Shown: positions 12,563-23,700 of the stretch, one piece after another | Layout: each line of letters begins with the position of its first letter | How positions within the stretch are numbered: position 1 is the first letter of the stretch | NCBI GenBank assembly: GCA_000149265.1 | Contig: CH003003.1 | Span: 192,431-256,430, forward strand | Reading direction: 5' to 3' | Length of the DNA: 64,000 nt | Source: Ciona savignyi | Taxonomy: Eukaryota; Chordata; Ascidiacea; Phlebobranchia; Cionidae | Notes under the pieces: generated by a model | Database searches by the model: none | Told to the model about the DNA's origin: nothing | The model's input: only the letters and a program-made list of their open reading frames with translations | Program-made: the position numbers and the translations under genes

Positions 12563-12575
12563 TTCTAGAAAATTC
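12563..12575 (+). promoter_or_regulatory. Heat-shock element (TTC-GAA-TTC)
   Basis: TTCTAGAAAATTC is a perfect three-unit HSF site (alternating TTC and GAA at 5-bp spacing), about 570 bp before the HSP90 ATG and close to an E-box/CRE-like TACGTCACGTGAC. Confidence 0.75.
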
Positions 12576-12624
12576 TGCTTTCGTACGTCACGTGACTTCA
12601 CACTAGCAAGCGCACATGAGTCGC

Positions 12625-12637
12625 GAACTTTCCAGAA
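12625..12637 (+). promoter_or_regulatory. Heat-shock element (GAA-TTC-GAA)
   Basis: GAACTTTCCAGAA is a second perfect three-unit HSF site, 50 bp downstream of the first. A TATA-rich stretch follows at about 12698. Together they fit a heat-inducible HSP90 promoter. Confidence 0.75.
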
Positions 12638-13131
12638 CAAAATTAGTATTTTGCGATTTCCGCAAATAGAATTAACCCGCCAAAATTATTTGTTCTGTTA
12701 TATATTTTTTTAAAATATATTATGAATATTTACATATTACATATATCGAAGTAACACTAAATAATGGTTTTTATACACTTTGAATAATTTATAAAAGAAT
12801 ATATCACCAAATAGTGATGGCGGATGAATATGACAAATCGAAGCAAAGTGAGGAGAAAGAAAAAAGGGAGGGAAGTTAAAACTGAGCACGTGTGTTAGTT
12901 CCAACGTGTTGCTTGAAACCGTTGGTATTCGTTGCGTAGGTCGCTGTAGTTCGCATATAATATTGCGTTGGCTTGTTTTCCTTACCTAAAGTTTAATCAT
13001 TCTTATGTTTTTTAGATCTGCTGGTTTGTCTCGCATAAAGCTTGAATTAAAATTTAACAAAATTCCCCAAATAACGTAAGTAAGCGCAATAATTGTATAT
13101 TAAAAAAACTAAACTGGATATAAAATAACAG

Positions 13132-16100
13132 ATGGCGGATGAAGTTCAAGATGATGTTGCGGAGGTGTTTGCTTTCCAAGCTGAAATTGCTCAGTTAATG
13201 AGCTTGATTATCAATACCTTCTACAGCAACAAAGAAATCTTCTTAAGAGAATTGATTTCAAACTCTTCTGATGTAAGTGTCACTTCTGTATAATTTAATG
13301 GCTATAATGTTGTGGCATAAGATTTACTTAATTGCACCCAGTTAATGCACGTTAAAAAAGGGTGGTAGGTTTAGCTTTATTTTGTGTGCAGGTTTGTCTT
13401 TTAATGGCTAACCAGGGAATGAAATTCTGGTAGTCCAGACTTTTTAATGTATCTTACTCTTGGTTTTCGCCTTCTAAAACTTTTTGTTAACTGCAATGAT
13501 GATGTATCCCAACATTCGCAGTTTCCACCAGACCAGAGATAAACTTAATATACAGGAGGGTAAAACTTGCTGTATATTATGTTGATTCTCGATTTATGAT
13601 GGTTTAATGTTCCTTCCTTGGATGTCTGAGCAGTTCTACAGTATTTAAATTTCGTCTTAAGTACACATAGCTTATATTCAAACTAAATGTACACCTTTTA
13701 AATCCTTATAAATTGACTTGCAGGCCCTTGATAAAATTCGGTATGAAAGTTTAACCGATCCAAGCAAGCTTGACAGCGGAAAAGAATTGAAAATTGAAAT
13801 CATCCCAAACAAGGATGACCATACCCTCACCTTGATTGATACTGGTGTAGGAATGACAAAATCTGATCTGATCAACAATCTAGGGACAATTGCAAAATCT
13901 GGAACCAAAGCTTTTATGGAAGCTCTTCAGGTAATTAAATTTTCTTTTATGATGGTTTAAAATCTGTTTTTGTGTTGAAGCTTTATCTATGCCCCCTATG
14001 TATCTGCAGTAGGTATTATAATCACTGGGTTTTTACAGTCGGGTGCTGATATTTCTATGATTGGTCAATTTGGTGTCGGTTTCTACTCTGCATTTTTGGT
14101 AGCAGACAAAGTTAAAGTGGTTTCAAAGCACAACGATGATGAACAATATGTGTGGGAATCTTCCGCTGGTGGCTCCTTTACAGTTTCCAATGTAGTTGAT
14201 GATGTTCCAGTCCGTGGTACCAAGATCGTTCTTTATATGAAGGTTTGTTCTTTAAACTAACGCTTGTGAAAGTAATGACTGAAGCTTTTATTACTCAAGT
14301 TGACTTATTACAGGAAGATCAACGCGAGTACTTGGAGGAAAAGAAGATCAAGGACATCGTTAAGAAGCACAGCCAGTTTATTGGTTATCCAATCTCCCTT
14401 CATGTGGAGAAGGAGCGGGAAAAGGAAATCAGTGATGACGAGGAGGAGGAAGAAGAGAAGAAAGAGGAAGCTGCCGAGGAGGTTCAGCAGGTATGACGGT
14501 TTGCTATTTCCGCTTGTTTAATTTGCAATGATGATGTATCCCAACATTCGCAGTTTCCACCAGACCTGAGATAAACTTAATATACAGGAGGATAAAACTT
14601 GCTGTATATTTTGTTGATTCTCGATTTATGATGGTTTAATGTTCCTTCCTTGGATGTCTGAGCAATGAAAAATAAATTGATACTAATGGGTTTTGAAAAT
14701 GTAGTAGTCTTAGTTTTTACATTTTGTTTCAGGAGAATGACGACAAGCCAAAAGTAGAAGACCTCGATGAAGAAAATGAGGAAGCGAAGGACGACAAAAA
14801 GAAAAAGAAGAAAATTAAGGTTTGTACTGGAATGAATTTTACAATCCAGCAATAATTACAAATACTCTTTTGTCAACAGGAGAAATACACTGAGCTTGAA
14901 GAGCTGAACAAAACGAAGCCACTGTGGACCAGAAACCCTGATGATATTTCACAAGATGAATACGGAGAGTTCTACAAAAGTTTGTCTAATGACTGGGAAG
15001 ACCATCTTGCTGTTAAGGTGATTTAGAAATTAAGTTCAAAATTAAAAATTAATTGCAGTATAAATAATTTGTAAACAATTGTGTCAATTTATTTTTTTTC
15101 TTTTTAGCACTTCTCTGTAGAAGGACAGTTGGAGTTCCGTGCCTTGCTCTTTGTTCCAAAGCGTGCTCCTTTTGACTTGTTCGAAAATCGGAAGCTTAAG
15201 AACAACATTAAGCTTTATGTCAGGAGAGTATTCATCATGGACAACTGTGAGGATCTCATTCCAGAGTACCTAAGTAAGAACCTAACATTTTTGCTTTGCA
15301 TTGCAATGATGATGTATCCCAACATTCGCAGTTTCCACCAGACCAGAGATAAACTTAATATACAGGAGGATAAAACTTGCTGTATATTTTGTTGATTCTC
15401 GATTTATGATGGTTTAATGTTCCTTCCTTGGATGTCTGAGCAATGCAATATTTAAATATTTTTCCTATTTATGCAAATGTTTTAAACAACGATGTTTAGA
15501 TTTCGTGAAGGGAGTGGTGGATAGTGAAGATCTTCCTTTAAACATCTCTCGTGAAACTCTTCAACAATCAAAGATTCTCAAAGTCATTCGAAAGAACATT
15601 GTAAAGAAATGTGTTGAATTAATTGGCGAGATTGTAGAAGACAAGGAACAATACAAGAAATTTTATGAACAATTCGGAAAGAACCTGAAGCTGGGTATTC
15701 ATGAGGATTCTCAAAATCGCAAGAAATTGGCTGGATTCCTTCAATACCACTCATCGCAATCTGGTAAGTAACTAATACTGTTGCACTGCACCTTTATAGG
15801 TTGAGTGCACATTAAAATTAATATTTCTTTTATTATAAGGTGATGAAATGACAACTTTGGAAAACTACGTCACTCGAATGAAGGAAAACCAGAAGGACAT
15901 TTATTACATTACTGGTGAATCCAGAGACCAGGTCTCCAACTCTGCTTTTGTTGAAAGAGTCACAAAAAGAGGGTTTGAAGTCTTGTACATGGTTGAGCCC
16001 ATTGATGAATATTGTGTACAACAACTCAAGGTTGGTTCATTTACATCTTGCTACTTCGCTTTTATGCAATGATGATGTATCCCAACATTCGCAGTTTCCA

Positions 16101-17055
16101 CCAGACCAGAGATAAACTTAATATACAGGAGGATAAAACTTGCTGTATATTTTGTTAATTCTCGATTTATGATGGTTTATTGTTCCTTCCTTGGATGTCT
16201 GAGCCTTGTTTTTTTAAAGTTTGAGGACTATGTTAACCTTTGTATTGTTGGATCCCCGTTCTAATGTGATTCCAAACTTTCTAGGAGTTCGATGGAAAGA
16301 ATTTGGTCTCCATTACAAAAGAAGGTCTTGAACTTCCAGAGGATGAAGATGAGAAGAAAAAGTTGGAAGAAGCAAAGGCTAAATTTGAAAACCTTTGCAA
16401 AGTTATCAAGGAGATTCTTGACAAAAAAGTGGAGAAGGTAAAATAACATTTTTTCTGGGACTATTTGAATTTAAATTACATGCTTTATTTCTTAGGTTGT
16501 GGTATCAAATAGACTGGTGCAGTCCCCGTGTTGTATTGTGACCTCCCAGTATGGTTGGTCTGCCAACATGGAACGAATCATGAAAGCCCAAGCATTAAGA
16601 GACACCTCCACTATGGGTTATATGGCCGCTAAGAAACACCTGGAAATTAATCCAGATCATTCAATCATGGAGCAACTTCGACAAAAGGCAGAGGCCGACA
16701 AGAATGACAAGTTAGTAACAATTTGTTGATCTGTTCTGCAGTATTTTAATTCTTATTATTCTAGGTCTGTAAAAGATCTCGTTATGCTTTTGTATGAAAC
16801 TTCCCTGCTGGCTTCTGGCTTCTCACTGGAAGATCCATCAACCCATGCCACCCGAATTCATAGAATGATCAAGCTCGGTTTAGGTAAGTTTTTTCTGTTT
16901 TGTTTGATCAAATATATATTCATGGTTTGTGAATATTCAAAGGTATTGATGATGTTGATGGAGAGGATGCGGCCACCGGTGACGATGTTGACGATATGCC
17001 GCCACTGGAGGGTGATGCTGATGACGACGCATCTCGCATGGAAGAAGTTGATTAA
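13132..17055 (+). CDS. HSP90AB1: Cytosolic HSP90 chaperone
   Basis: ATP-dependent cytosolic chaperone for kinases, receptors and HSF. Exons: 13132-13272, 13724-13930, 14039-14242, 14314-14490, 14733-14819, 14880-15017, 15108-15273, 15500-15763, 15840-16030, 16285-16437, 16496-16710, 16765-16883, 16943-17055. The model gives 724 aa, the same length as human HSP90-beta. Seen: the GHKL ATPase ([48 protein letters not shown]), an acidic KE-rich linker, the middle domain ([20 protein letters not shown]), the dimerisation domain, and the C-terminal TPR-docking MEEVD, which marks the cytosolic form. There is no signal peptide and no KDEL. A 56-nt 5'-UTR intron (13076-13131) appears to end exactly at the ATG. 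Four introns host U14 snoRNA. There is no sign that alpha and beta paralogues apply here; the symbol marks the nearest vertebrate name. Confidence 0.97.
13489..13635 (+). ncRNA. SNORD14: U14 box C/D snoRNA, copy 1 (HSP90 intron 1)
   Basis: Box C ATGATGA (13496-13502) and box D CTGA (13626-13629) are closed by a terminal stem AACTGC/GCAGTT. Domain A (CATTCGCAGTTTC) is antisense to the 18S rRNA segment GAAACTGCGAATG. Domain B (CCTTCCTTGGATGT), directly before box D, is antisense to 18S ACATCCAAGGAAGG and places the methylated C at the fifth position from box D, as U14 does. A hairpin AATATACAG...CTGTATATT lies between the domains, and a C'-like ATGATGG follows. It would be released by splicing and exonucleolytic trimming. 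Confidence 0.93.
14523..14665 (+). ncRNA. SNORD14: U14 box C/D snoRNA, copy 2 (HSP90 intron 4)
   Basis: Same architecture as copy 1: box C 14528-14534, box D 14658-14661, both 18S antisense domains and the internal hairpin. It is the only copy with a D'-like CTGA after domain A; the others read CAGA. The terminal stem is shorter (TTGC/GCAA plus wobble). Confidence 0.93.
15296..15448 (+). ncRNA. SNORD14: U14 box C/D snoRNA, copy 3 (HSP90 intron 7)
   Basis: Box C 15306-15312 and box D 15436-15439, with the strongest terminal stem of the set: nine perfect pairs, TTGCATTGC/GCAATGCAA. Its sequence differs from the stem of copy 1 while still pairing, which is good evidence for selection on the kink-turn stem. 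Confidence 0.93.
16064..16206 (+). ncRNA. SNORD14: U14 box C/D snoRNA, copy 4 (HSP90 intron 9)
   Basis: Box C 16069-16075, box D 16199-16202, and both 18S antisense domains and the internal hairpin are intact. The terminal stem is poor, with only the innermost GC pairs clearly formed, so processing may be less efficient or the copy may be decaying. Confidence 0.85.
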
Positions 17056-17067
17056 ACCTAATTGTCA

Positions 17068-17167
17068 NNNNNNNNNNNNNNNNNNNNNNNNNNNNNNNNN
17101 NNNNNNNNNNNNNNNNNNNNNNNNNNNNNNNNNNNNNNNNNNNNNNNNNNNNNNNNNNNNNNNNNNN
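17068..17167. other. Assembly gap (100 N)
   Basis: Placeholder-length gap just after the HSP90 stop. The sequence on both sides begins TGATTAAACCT, so the flanks probably overlap and the true gap may be zero. Confidence 0.9.
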
Positions 17168-17370
17168 TGATTAAACCTATTAGTCGAAAGGTTGCCAAAC
17201 CAATTTTTCCATCTTTCGGATTCGGCACACAATGCAGCTAGAGTGTAAAAATCGGTTCAGCACTCTTGTTCAATTTTTAGTTACCGTCACATCCGTGTGA
17301 ATCTCCTGTTCAATATTTCTTTTCTGCTGTTACGCTATAAATTGTCCCGTTTTGTAATTGTATCGTATCC

Positions 17371-17376
17371 AATAAA
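17371..17376 (+). terminator. Poly(A) signal, HSP90
   Basis: AATAAA about 315 bp (including the N gap) after the HSP90 stop, followed by a GT-rich stretch (ATGTAGATGTGTTTTTG). Confidence 0.65.
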
Positions 17377-17722
17377 ACTAAATTTATGTAGATGTGTTTT
17401 TGAACTGCTTAAATTGTCGTAGTTTGTATTACGTAAATCAAGACAAATTTGGTTCAGTTCGGCCGTCACCGGGTTAAGAGCGTGTTATAAAATTTAGCAG
17501 TTAGGTGGATATTTGTACGTTGTAGTAATGTCTCCCTTGTAGTTGGATTGTACGCAAACCAAAACTCTCGTTTTATCCAGATTTTCAGCCCTTGTAATCT
17601 GGTCGGTGCCTTTGGAAGTATGTCTGAATAATGTCGATTGTGACGAAACTCGTGTTTGTTGGGTAATAAACGTGGTTACTACAGCAGCAATAACTGGTTG
17701 CTCCTTAATTATTTCGGTCAAA

Positions 17723-20700
17723 ATGTCATCCGGGAACGATTCTGAAATGCTGCAGGTTCCAGGTACGCACAAGGGTCCGTCAAAATCTGTTCTGAATCGA
17801 TGCGAATCTTCACGTATTACTTCGAGGTTGGTTATTAGAGGTTATAACTTGACAATTTAAAATATATCTATTTTAATGTGTCCAGAATAAACGTGAACCA
17901 TAAAACATCGGCTTATTTTCTCACAAGCAACCAGAATAAACGGGTACGTTGAATTTCCCCCCATTAATATCTGTGTTAAACAGTTGTCGTTTTTAAATAG
18001 AGAGATACGAAACCAAATGGTTCGTCAAGTGGCAAACTAGGTGATGATATGAACCATCATAACCTAAAGGAACTTGAAGCAATCTTTAAAGAAGCAGGTT
18101 CATTGTTTTTACTTTAGCCTAGTTTGCAGGTCATTTCGTAAACACAACTTTCTAGTCAATTAAGCCCCACCACTTATTGAGCCGATTTTCCATAGACTAT
18201 AATAAAAACATAAATTAACACTGGACTGATGTTTTACATAAGCAGGCAATATCTGCATTGCAATTAAAATATTGATTGATTTTATATGATTATAATCTCA
18301 TTAATCAAGCTTTATTTTATCATCAGTAAAGTATAAGAGTGGAATTTCCACCAGTGTTCTAATCGCCACGAATGTCATGGCGTGATGTCCACTTAGGGTT
18401 AAGCTTTTGTCAAGGCACTGACTGTAATTGGCTCGGTTTAGTGCAGGGGTTCTTAAATTGGGAGGCGTGCAGTCTTTATGAATACCAAACTACTAACCGA
18501 CTGTTTACGTATGTTAACTTAATATTTATTTATTGTCCATAGTTCCTAATTGCAACTAAAAGCATTGATAACGTGTACGCTGTAGCACTACTTTTTATGT
18601 GGAGACCAGAAATACGCCTTAACGGAAGATGGCGTAAGAGACCCAAAAGTTTAATAACAAGCAACCTGATCACACACACGATACAAATTGACAATTAACA
18701 CGACTGTTATAGCTACTGATGACGACGCCGGTTTAGACATGCATCAGTTCAGAATCGCGATGAAACGAACGATGGGGGATCACATTAATGACGACGAACT
18801 AGATATGATATTTATGAAGGTGATATGAACATTCGTGATGACAAGATAACTCAGTGTCAAGTTCCCAGTCTTACACCATTCTGCTGTTTTAAGGTGGATA
18901 CTAACTGCGATGGGACGGTGGATTGGGACGAGTATCTATCATACATGCTGCTTGAGTACCAAGAGAAGGAAAACATGTTTTCGATGGATCAAGACCAACC
19001 ATTCCCGAACCCGATGCTCGCGAAACAATGCACCCATATTGAATCCATTTGCAGAATTACTATGCTTTTGGTGTGTTTTGCACAGGATTAGAATCGAATA
19101 TGGTTCTAATCCGTTTTTTTTTCAACAGTCTTACGCACGCCAGAGTACAGATGTTGATCCCACTATCGACGAAGCAGGAAGTCGGTACCTCACTTTGTCA
19201 AAAGAAGGGATTTTAAATGTTTGGGGGTCAGATTGGCAACTTCAGGTTTATGACGAATACAGTTTACGATTGCTTAACCGTACAAACGGGTCCAATATTT
19301 TACAGAAAACGTGCACGCTAGAGAGCAGTAGAGGTGCGCATAAATCACTATGGGTCACGGATATGGCATGCATGTCAAACTGCAATTGTATCTGCGCATC
19401 CTCAACTGACTATGAGGTTTCATTCTACTCTTTAACTGGAAACATGAATCAGCGAAAATTCCAGATAAAAGGTTCGTCGTTTCATCAAAATATCTGTTTA
19501 AATATGCTGCCCAGGTAATTGTTTTCTAATAATAAACATTCCACTGAGTCTCAATTAAAACCCAGGATTGAAAAGCTGCGCACTAACAATGGATTTTAGT
19601 TTTTCTACAAAAAATCCGAAACGAAGTATACTGCTATGGGGCGACACTAGTGGTGGTATTTTCATCATCCGGTTCTACGACAATCCGAATATTTGCCTGT
19701 TTCCCTCCTCTAAGTGCCCCGGGAATAAATGTACTCCGACACTTCTTAGGAAAGGAGCTGTTCCTAATGTAATAGCTTCGTACTTCCCCAAACTACACAC
19801 CGGTTGGGTTCAACAACTAAAATATTACATCAGCAAAAAAGTAAGTGGATTGATATTGATTTGTTTGACATTTGGAACATCCATTGAGATAATTTCCTAC
19901 AACAGGAACAGGAATGTTTTGTATCCGGCTCAATGAATGAAGAGAAAGCTCTTAACTTTGCTGATATCACGAAAAAGGTATCTGGTTCCGTGAAAGACCA
20001 GAGCATCGTCATAAATCGGTTAGTTTTGACTTCATATTATTTTCTAGAGATTTATTATCCCCCAACATTTTTTTAGAAAATCGTCATTTCGTATTCGAAA
20101 AGGTGTTCTGTGCCTTGACTACGACCCAGAGTGGAATCTTATTGTGACCGGTAGTCGTGATTGTGACGTAAGAATTTGGAATCCATTCGTTGTGAGCAAG
20201 TCGTCAGCTGTGTTGAAGGGACACACATTCGCCGTTATTCAAGTCCATGTTCGCGGTGGAGAACATCAGATAATAAGGTTTTATTATAAAAATTAGCCAA
20301 CTTCTTAAGCATTCGAATATTTGTCCGCCGGTTAGTCTGGCAGTTAAGTGCGCCGCCTTTCAATCGAAAGGTTGCAGTTGCGAAACTGGTCGCTAGCTAG
20401 CCAGTTGTGTCCTTGGGCAAGGCACTTTACGGACGTTGCCTGAACCCAGCGGATTTATGATTCTACAAATTTGAAGGAACGTGTAAATCATATACAACAC
20501 ACTGCAATAGCTCCAGTAACTCGACGGTGGGCGCGAGGTGATCTGACGATTACCCGTGTGTTAACCCCCTTGGTTTTCCCAATCACGGGGATAAACATGA
20601 ATTTCCTATCCTTTTCTATCCTATTTTAAGTACTATGTTTGAAAAAACTTGTTTTAATAAAAATATTTGTGTCACAGTGTGAGCAAAGACAAGAACATTC

Positions 20701-23700
20701 GCATCTGGGATCTTCGAGACTACTCGTGTAAACAGAATATCCACGGCAGAAATGTCAATCTGGGTCGACTCGATGTTAGTGCAACTTACGCTAATAATCG
20801 TACAAAAGACCTTGTGCTGGGGACCAATCAAATCGGTCTGTTCCAAACACGTGGTACATCTACACCTAAACATGTACGAGGGACAGTTAGAAGCCACCAC
20901 AAGCCAATCACCTGCGTCCTCTATAATAAACTTTTTAAACAGGTAACATAACCGGGTTATTTGTTTATAATAATATCACATGTATACAAGATGTTTTTTT
21001 GTGGGAATTCAGTACACTTTGACATCGACATTTTTTATGCCAGATTGCATAATTATGTCATTAATATATCGCCCACAACAGATAGTGACCGGAAGTGACG
21101 ACTCCATGGTGACGACATGGGATTTAAATACCGGAACGAAGACCATGCAGTTCCGCACAGAACACGACGTGGAAGTTACCAGCATGGCGTTTGACCCCAC
21201 CTATCGGCGGCTAGCTACCGGTATGTTTATTTGTGTATGTAATATAAACGATGTGTGGAAAGTAACTTTTAAATCGATTCATTGAATTTTATAAATTCTG
21301 CTTTCCAATAGGATCAAGGAACGGGTCAATTGCGCTCTGGAACTTTAATAATGGTGCTTGCTTGCGGCGTTTGGGAAAAACTGACGAACTTGAAATTGCT
21401 GATGTCATATTTTGCAAGCATCGTATTGTTGCTGCAGGATGGAATAAGCACGTGACTACTTATGCTGACTCATATGAAGACGAAAGCTCACGAACGTTTA
21501 AACGTTGTCATGGAGACGACATTCTCAGTCTCGGTAATGTAACTAAAACTTTTCGTTCGTTTTTTACTGTTACATTTTAACCATTCTTTCTTGAATAAAA
21601 GATCTTAAAACTTTTTTACCCGAATTTTAAAGTTGGATATGTAACTACTACTTAGGTAAAACATACCCTTGTAAATCCTAGTAGTCCTACATGCTGCATG
21701 AATGTTCCCATTGTTATAAAAAAAACACTTATTTTATTAAAGGGTACCACGCGTCACAATCCAAAATCTGTACATTTAAGAGGGATACTGCATACGGTGT
21801 ATATGTACCTGTTTGTAATACATACGTTGTCTTCCAGTATACCACCAACGTGATTCCACCATGGCGAGCGCTTCGTACGATGGCGACATTTTCGTCTGGT
21901 CGATGGACACGGAAGACGTGGTGGTTGCACTGAATATGTATGAAAGCATCCTACCTATACATCTTCCCTCCAGTAGCAATAAAATGTAAGATTTGATTTT
22001 TATTTGCTAAACCTTTATATATATATTTATTGATTGATTTTTAGGTCCAGTAACTCAGATTTCCCACTTAGTGACGCAAATAAACGTACCCAAGGTAAGA
22101 TATTCAATTAGCGCACAAATTTCCCATTATTAAGTTTCATTATTTAACCTATACTTAGCATGGGGATCAAGACAAGGTACTCCAGTCGGGAATTCCCCGG
22201 ATGCGCGAACCCGTATCCAAACGCCGCAATCAAAGCTTGAAAGATGGCTCCCGGACTATTTGCCTTGGTATCAAGGAAAAGACGAGACATCCAGCGAAGG
22301 TTTATACTTTTGACATTTAACTGTAACATAATATTTTCTGAAGCAATGATACTCTGAAGAGTCTGACAGCGACGACGATTCGAGCGATGGAGGGAGTTGC
22401 ACATCAGATGACAGGAAACACACACCCGCTGAAAGAGCAGTCAATAAACTTGAATTCTTACAAGGTAAACGCTTTAACCTGTGTAAAAAAGGTTGCAAGC
22501 GATTTTAATAAAACCCCTATTTGTCATTAATCGGATATTTAATTTAGGACGACACAGTAACGAAAACACAGCTACTCTACTTGCGGCAGTTTCGAATGGT
22601 CTTATAGCTGCGTGGTCGGTTCATCAAAAAGGCGGACTGCTTGGCTACTTCAATGCTGTCGGTGCAAAGAATGAGGTTGTACTAGCTATGGAAACCGACG
22701 AGGAAGCCGAGATTCTTATTACTGGTTTACTTTATATGATGCCGTGTCAAACCCAATTGTACATAGCGTTTTTATGTCTCAGGTGACAGCCGAGGTTATC
22801 TCAAAATGTGGGACATATCGTCGTATTGCAATGGTGATGACGTCAAAGAACGACGAGAAAGTTTTGTAAGGAGAACATTGTCAAAAGATAACCAAGATAA
22901 CGTCGGATGTTTTACCGACGGGGTCCGTATAGGAGTGCAGGCTCATGTACTTCTGTATAGGATTTTAATCGTTTCTAATATGTTTACAGCGATTCACAAT
23001 TCCAACGTTCGAACCACTGGGTCAACCACCACCGCTTATTTGGTCATTGCGAGGTCACACAAAGGCAGTTACATCTATTGTGTATATTGAAGACAAAGGA
23101 TTGATTGGGTCAGGAAGCACAGACTGCAGTGTGCGCTTGTGGTCGATGAATGGTAGGTACCTCGGAACGTTCGGACAAAAACAACCGTGGAAAATTCAAT
23201 TTCCAATCAAGGTGAGCAAACAGGGAAATGCATTTTCGATGATGCTACGATATTAATGTCTTTAAGGAAAAGGAGATTCCTGTGTTGTGTCCAGATGATG
23301 TCCGGCGTGTTGGGTCTCCTACAACATTACGTCAGATCAAGGGTGGGGTTCATGTTCAATGGAAGCAGGTTCAACATGCTGTAAACTTTATGGGAAAAGC
23401 GAGAGGAATTTTTAACATCGTAAAGTCAACCCAGCAAGATGAAATCAAAGAACAACTTGACGATGTTCGCGATTTGCTTATTAAGGTTGGGTTTTATATT
23501 TGTTCAACATTGGTTTTCGAGCTAATTTATGTAGATTTCTTGGGTGGAAACCCAGACGTGAATGTCATAAAAATGTATAACGGACGGCACAGTATAACTG
23601 TACCCTTTTATATGAGATTGTTTACCAGAAGTAACTTTTGTTATTTTTTAATGGCCAGTTAATTGAATCCGAATGAATAGCCATGGCGGACAAAAGCTGA

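Noticed and set aside
13484-13640. Reading the HSP90 intron repeats as a transposon family
   Set aside because: All copies sit at one gene, have box C/D, kink-turn stems and U14 rRNA complementarity, and no terminal repeats or target duplications.
14300-14521. Basic open frame overlapping the HSP90 acidic linker
   Set aside because: It is the shifted frame of a GAG/GAA-rich exon. HSP90 explains the sequence fully.
18440-18475. CAGGGGTTCTTAAATTGGGAG as a hAT transposon end
   Set aside because: It resembles a Charlie-type terminus, but I could not find the matching inverted end or a target duplication.
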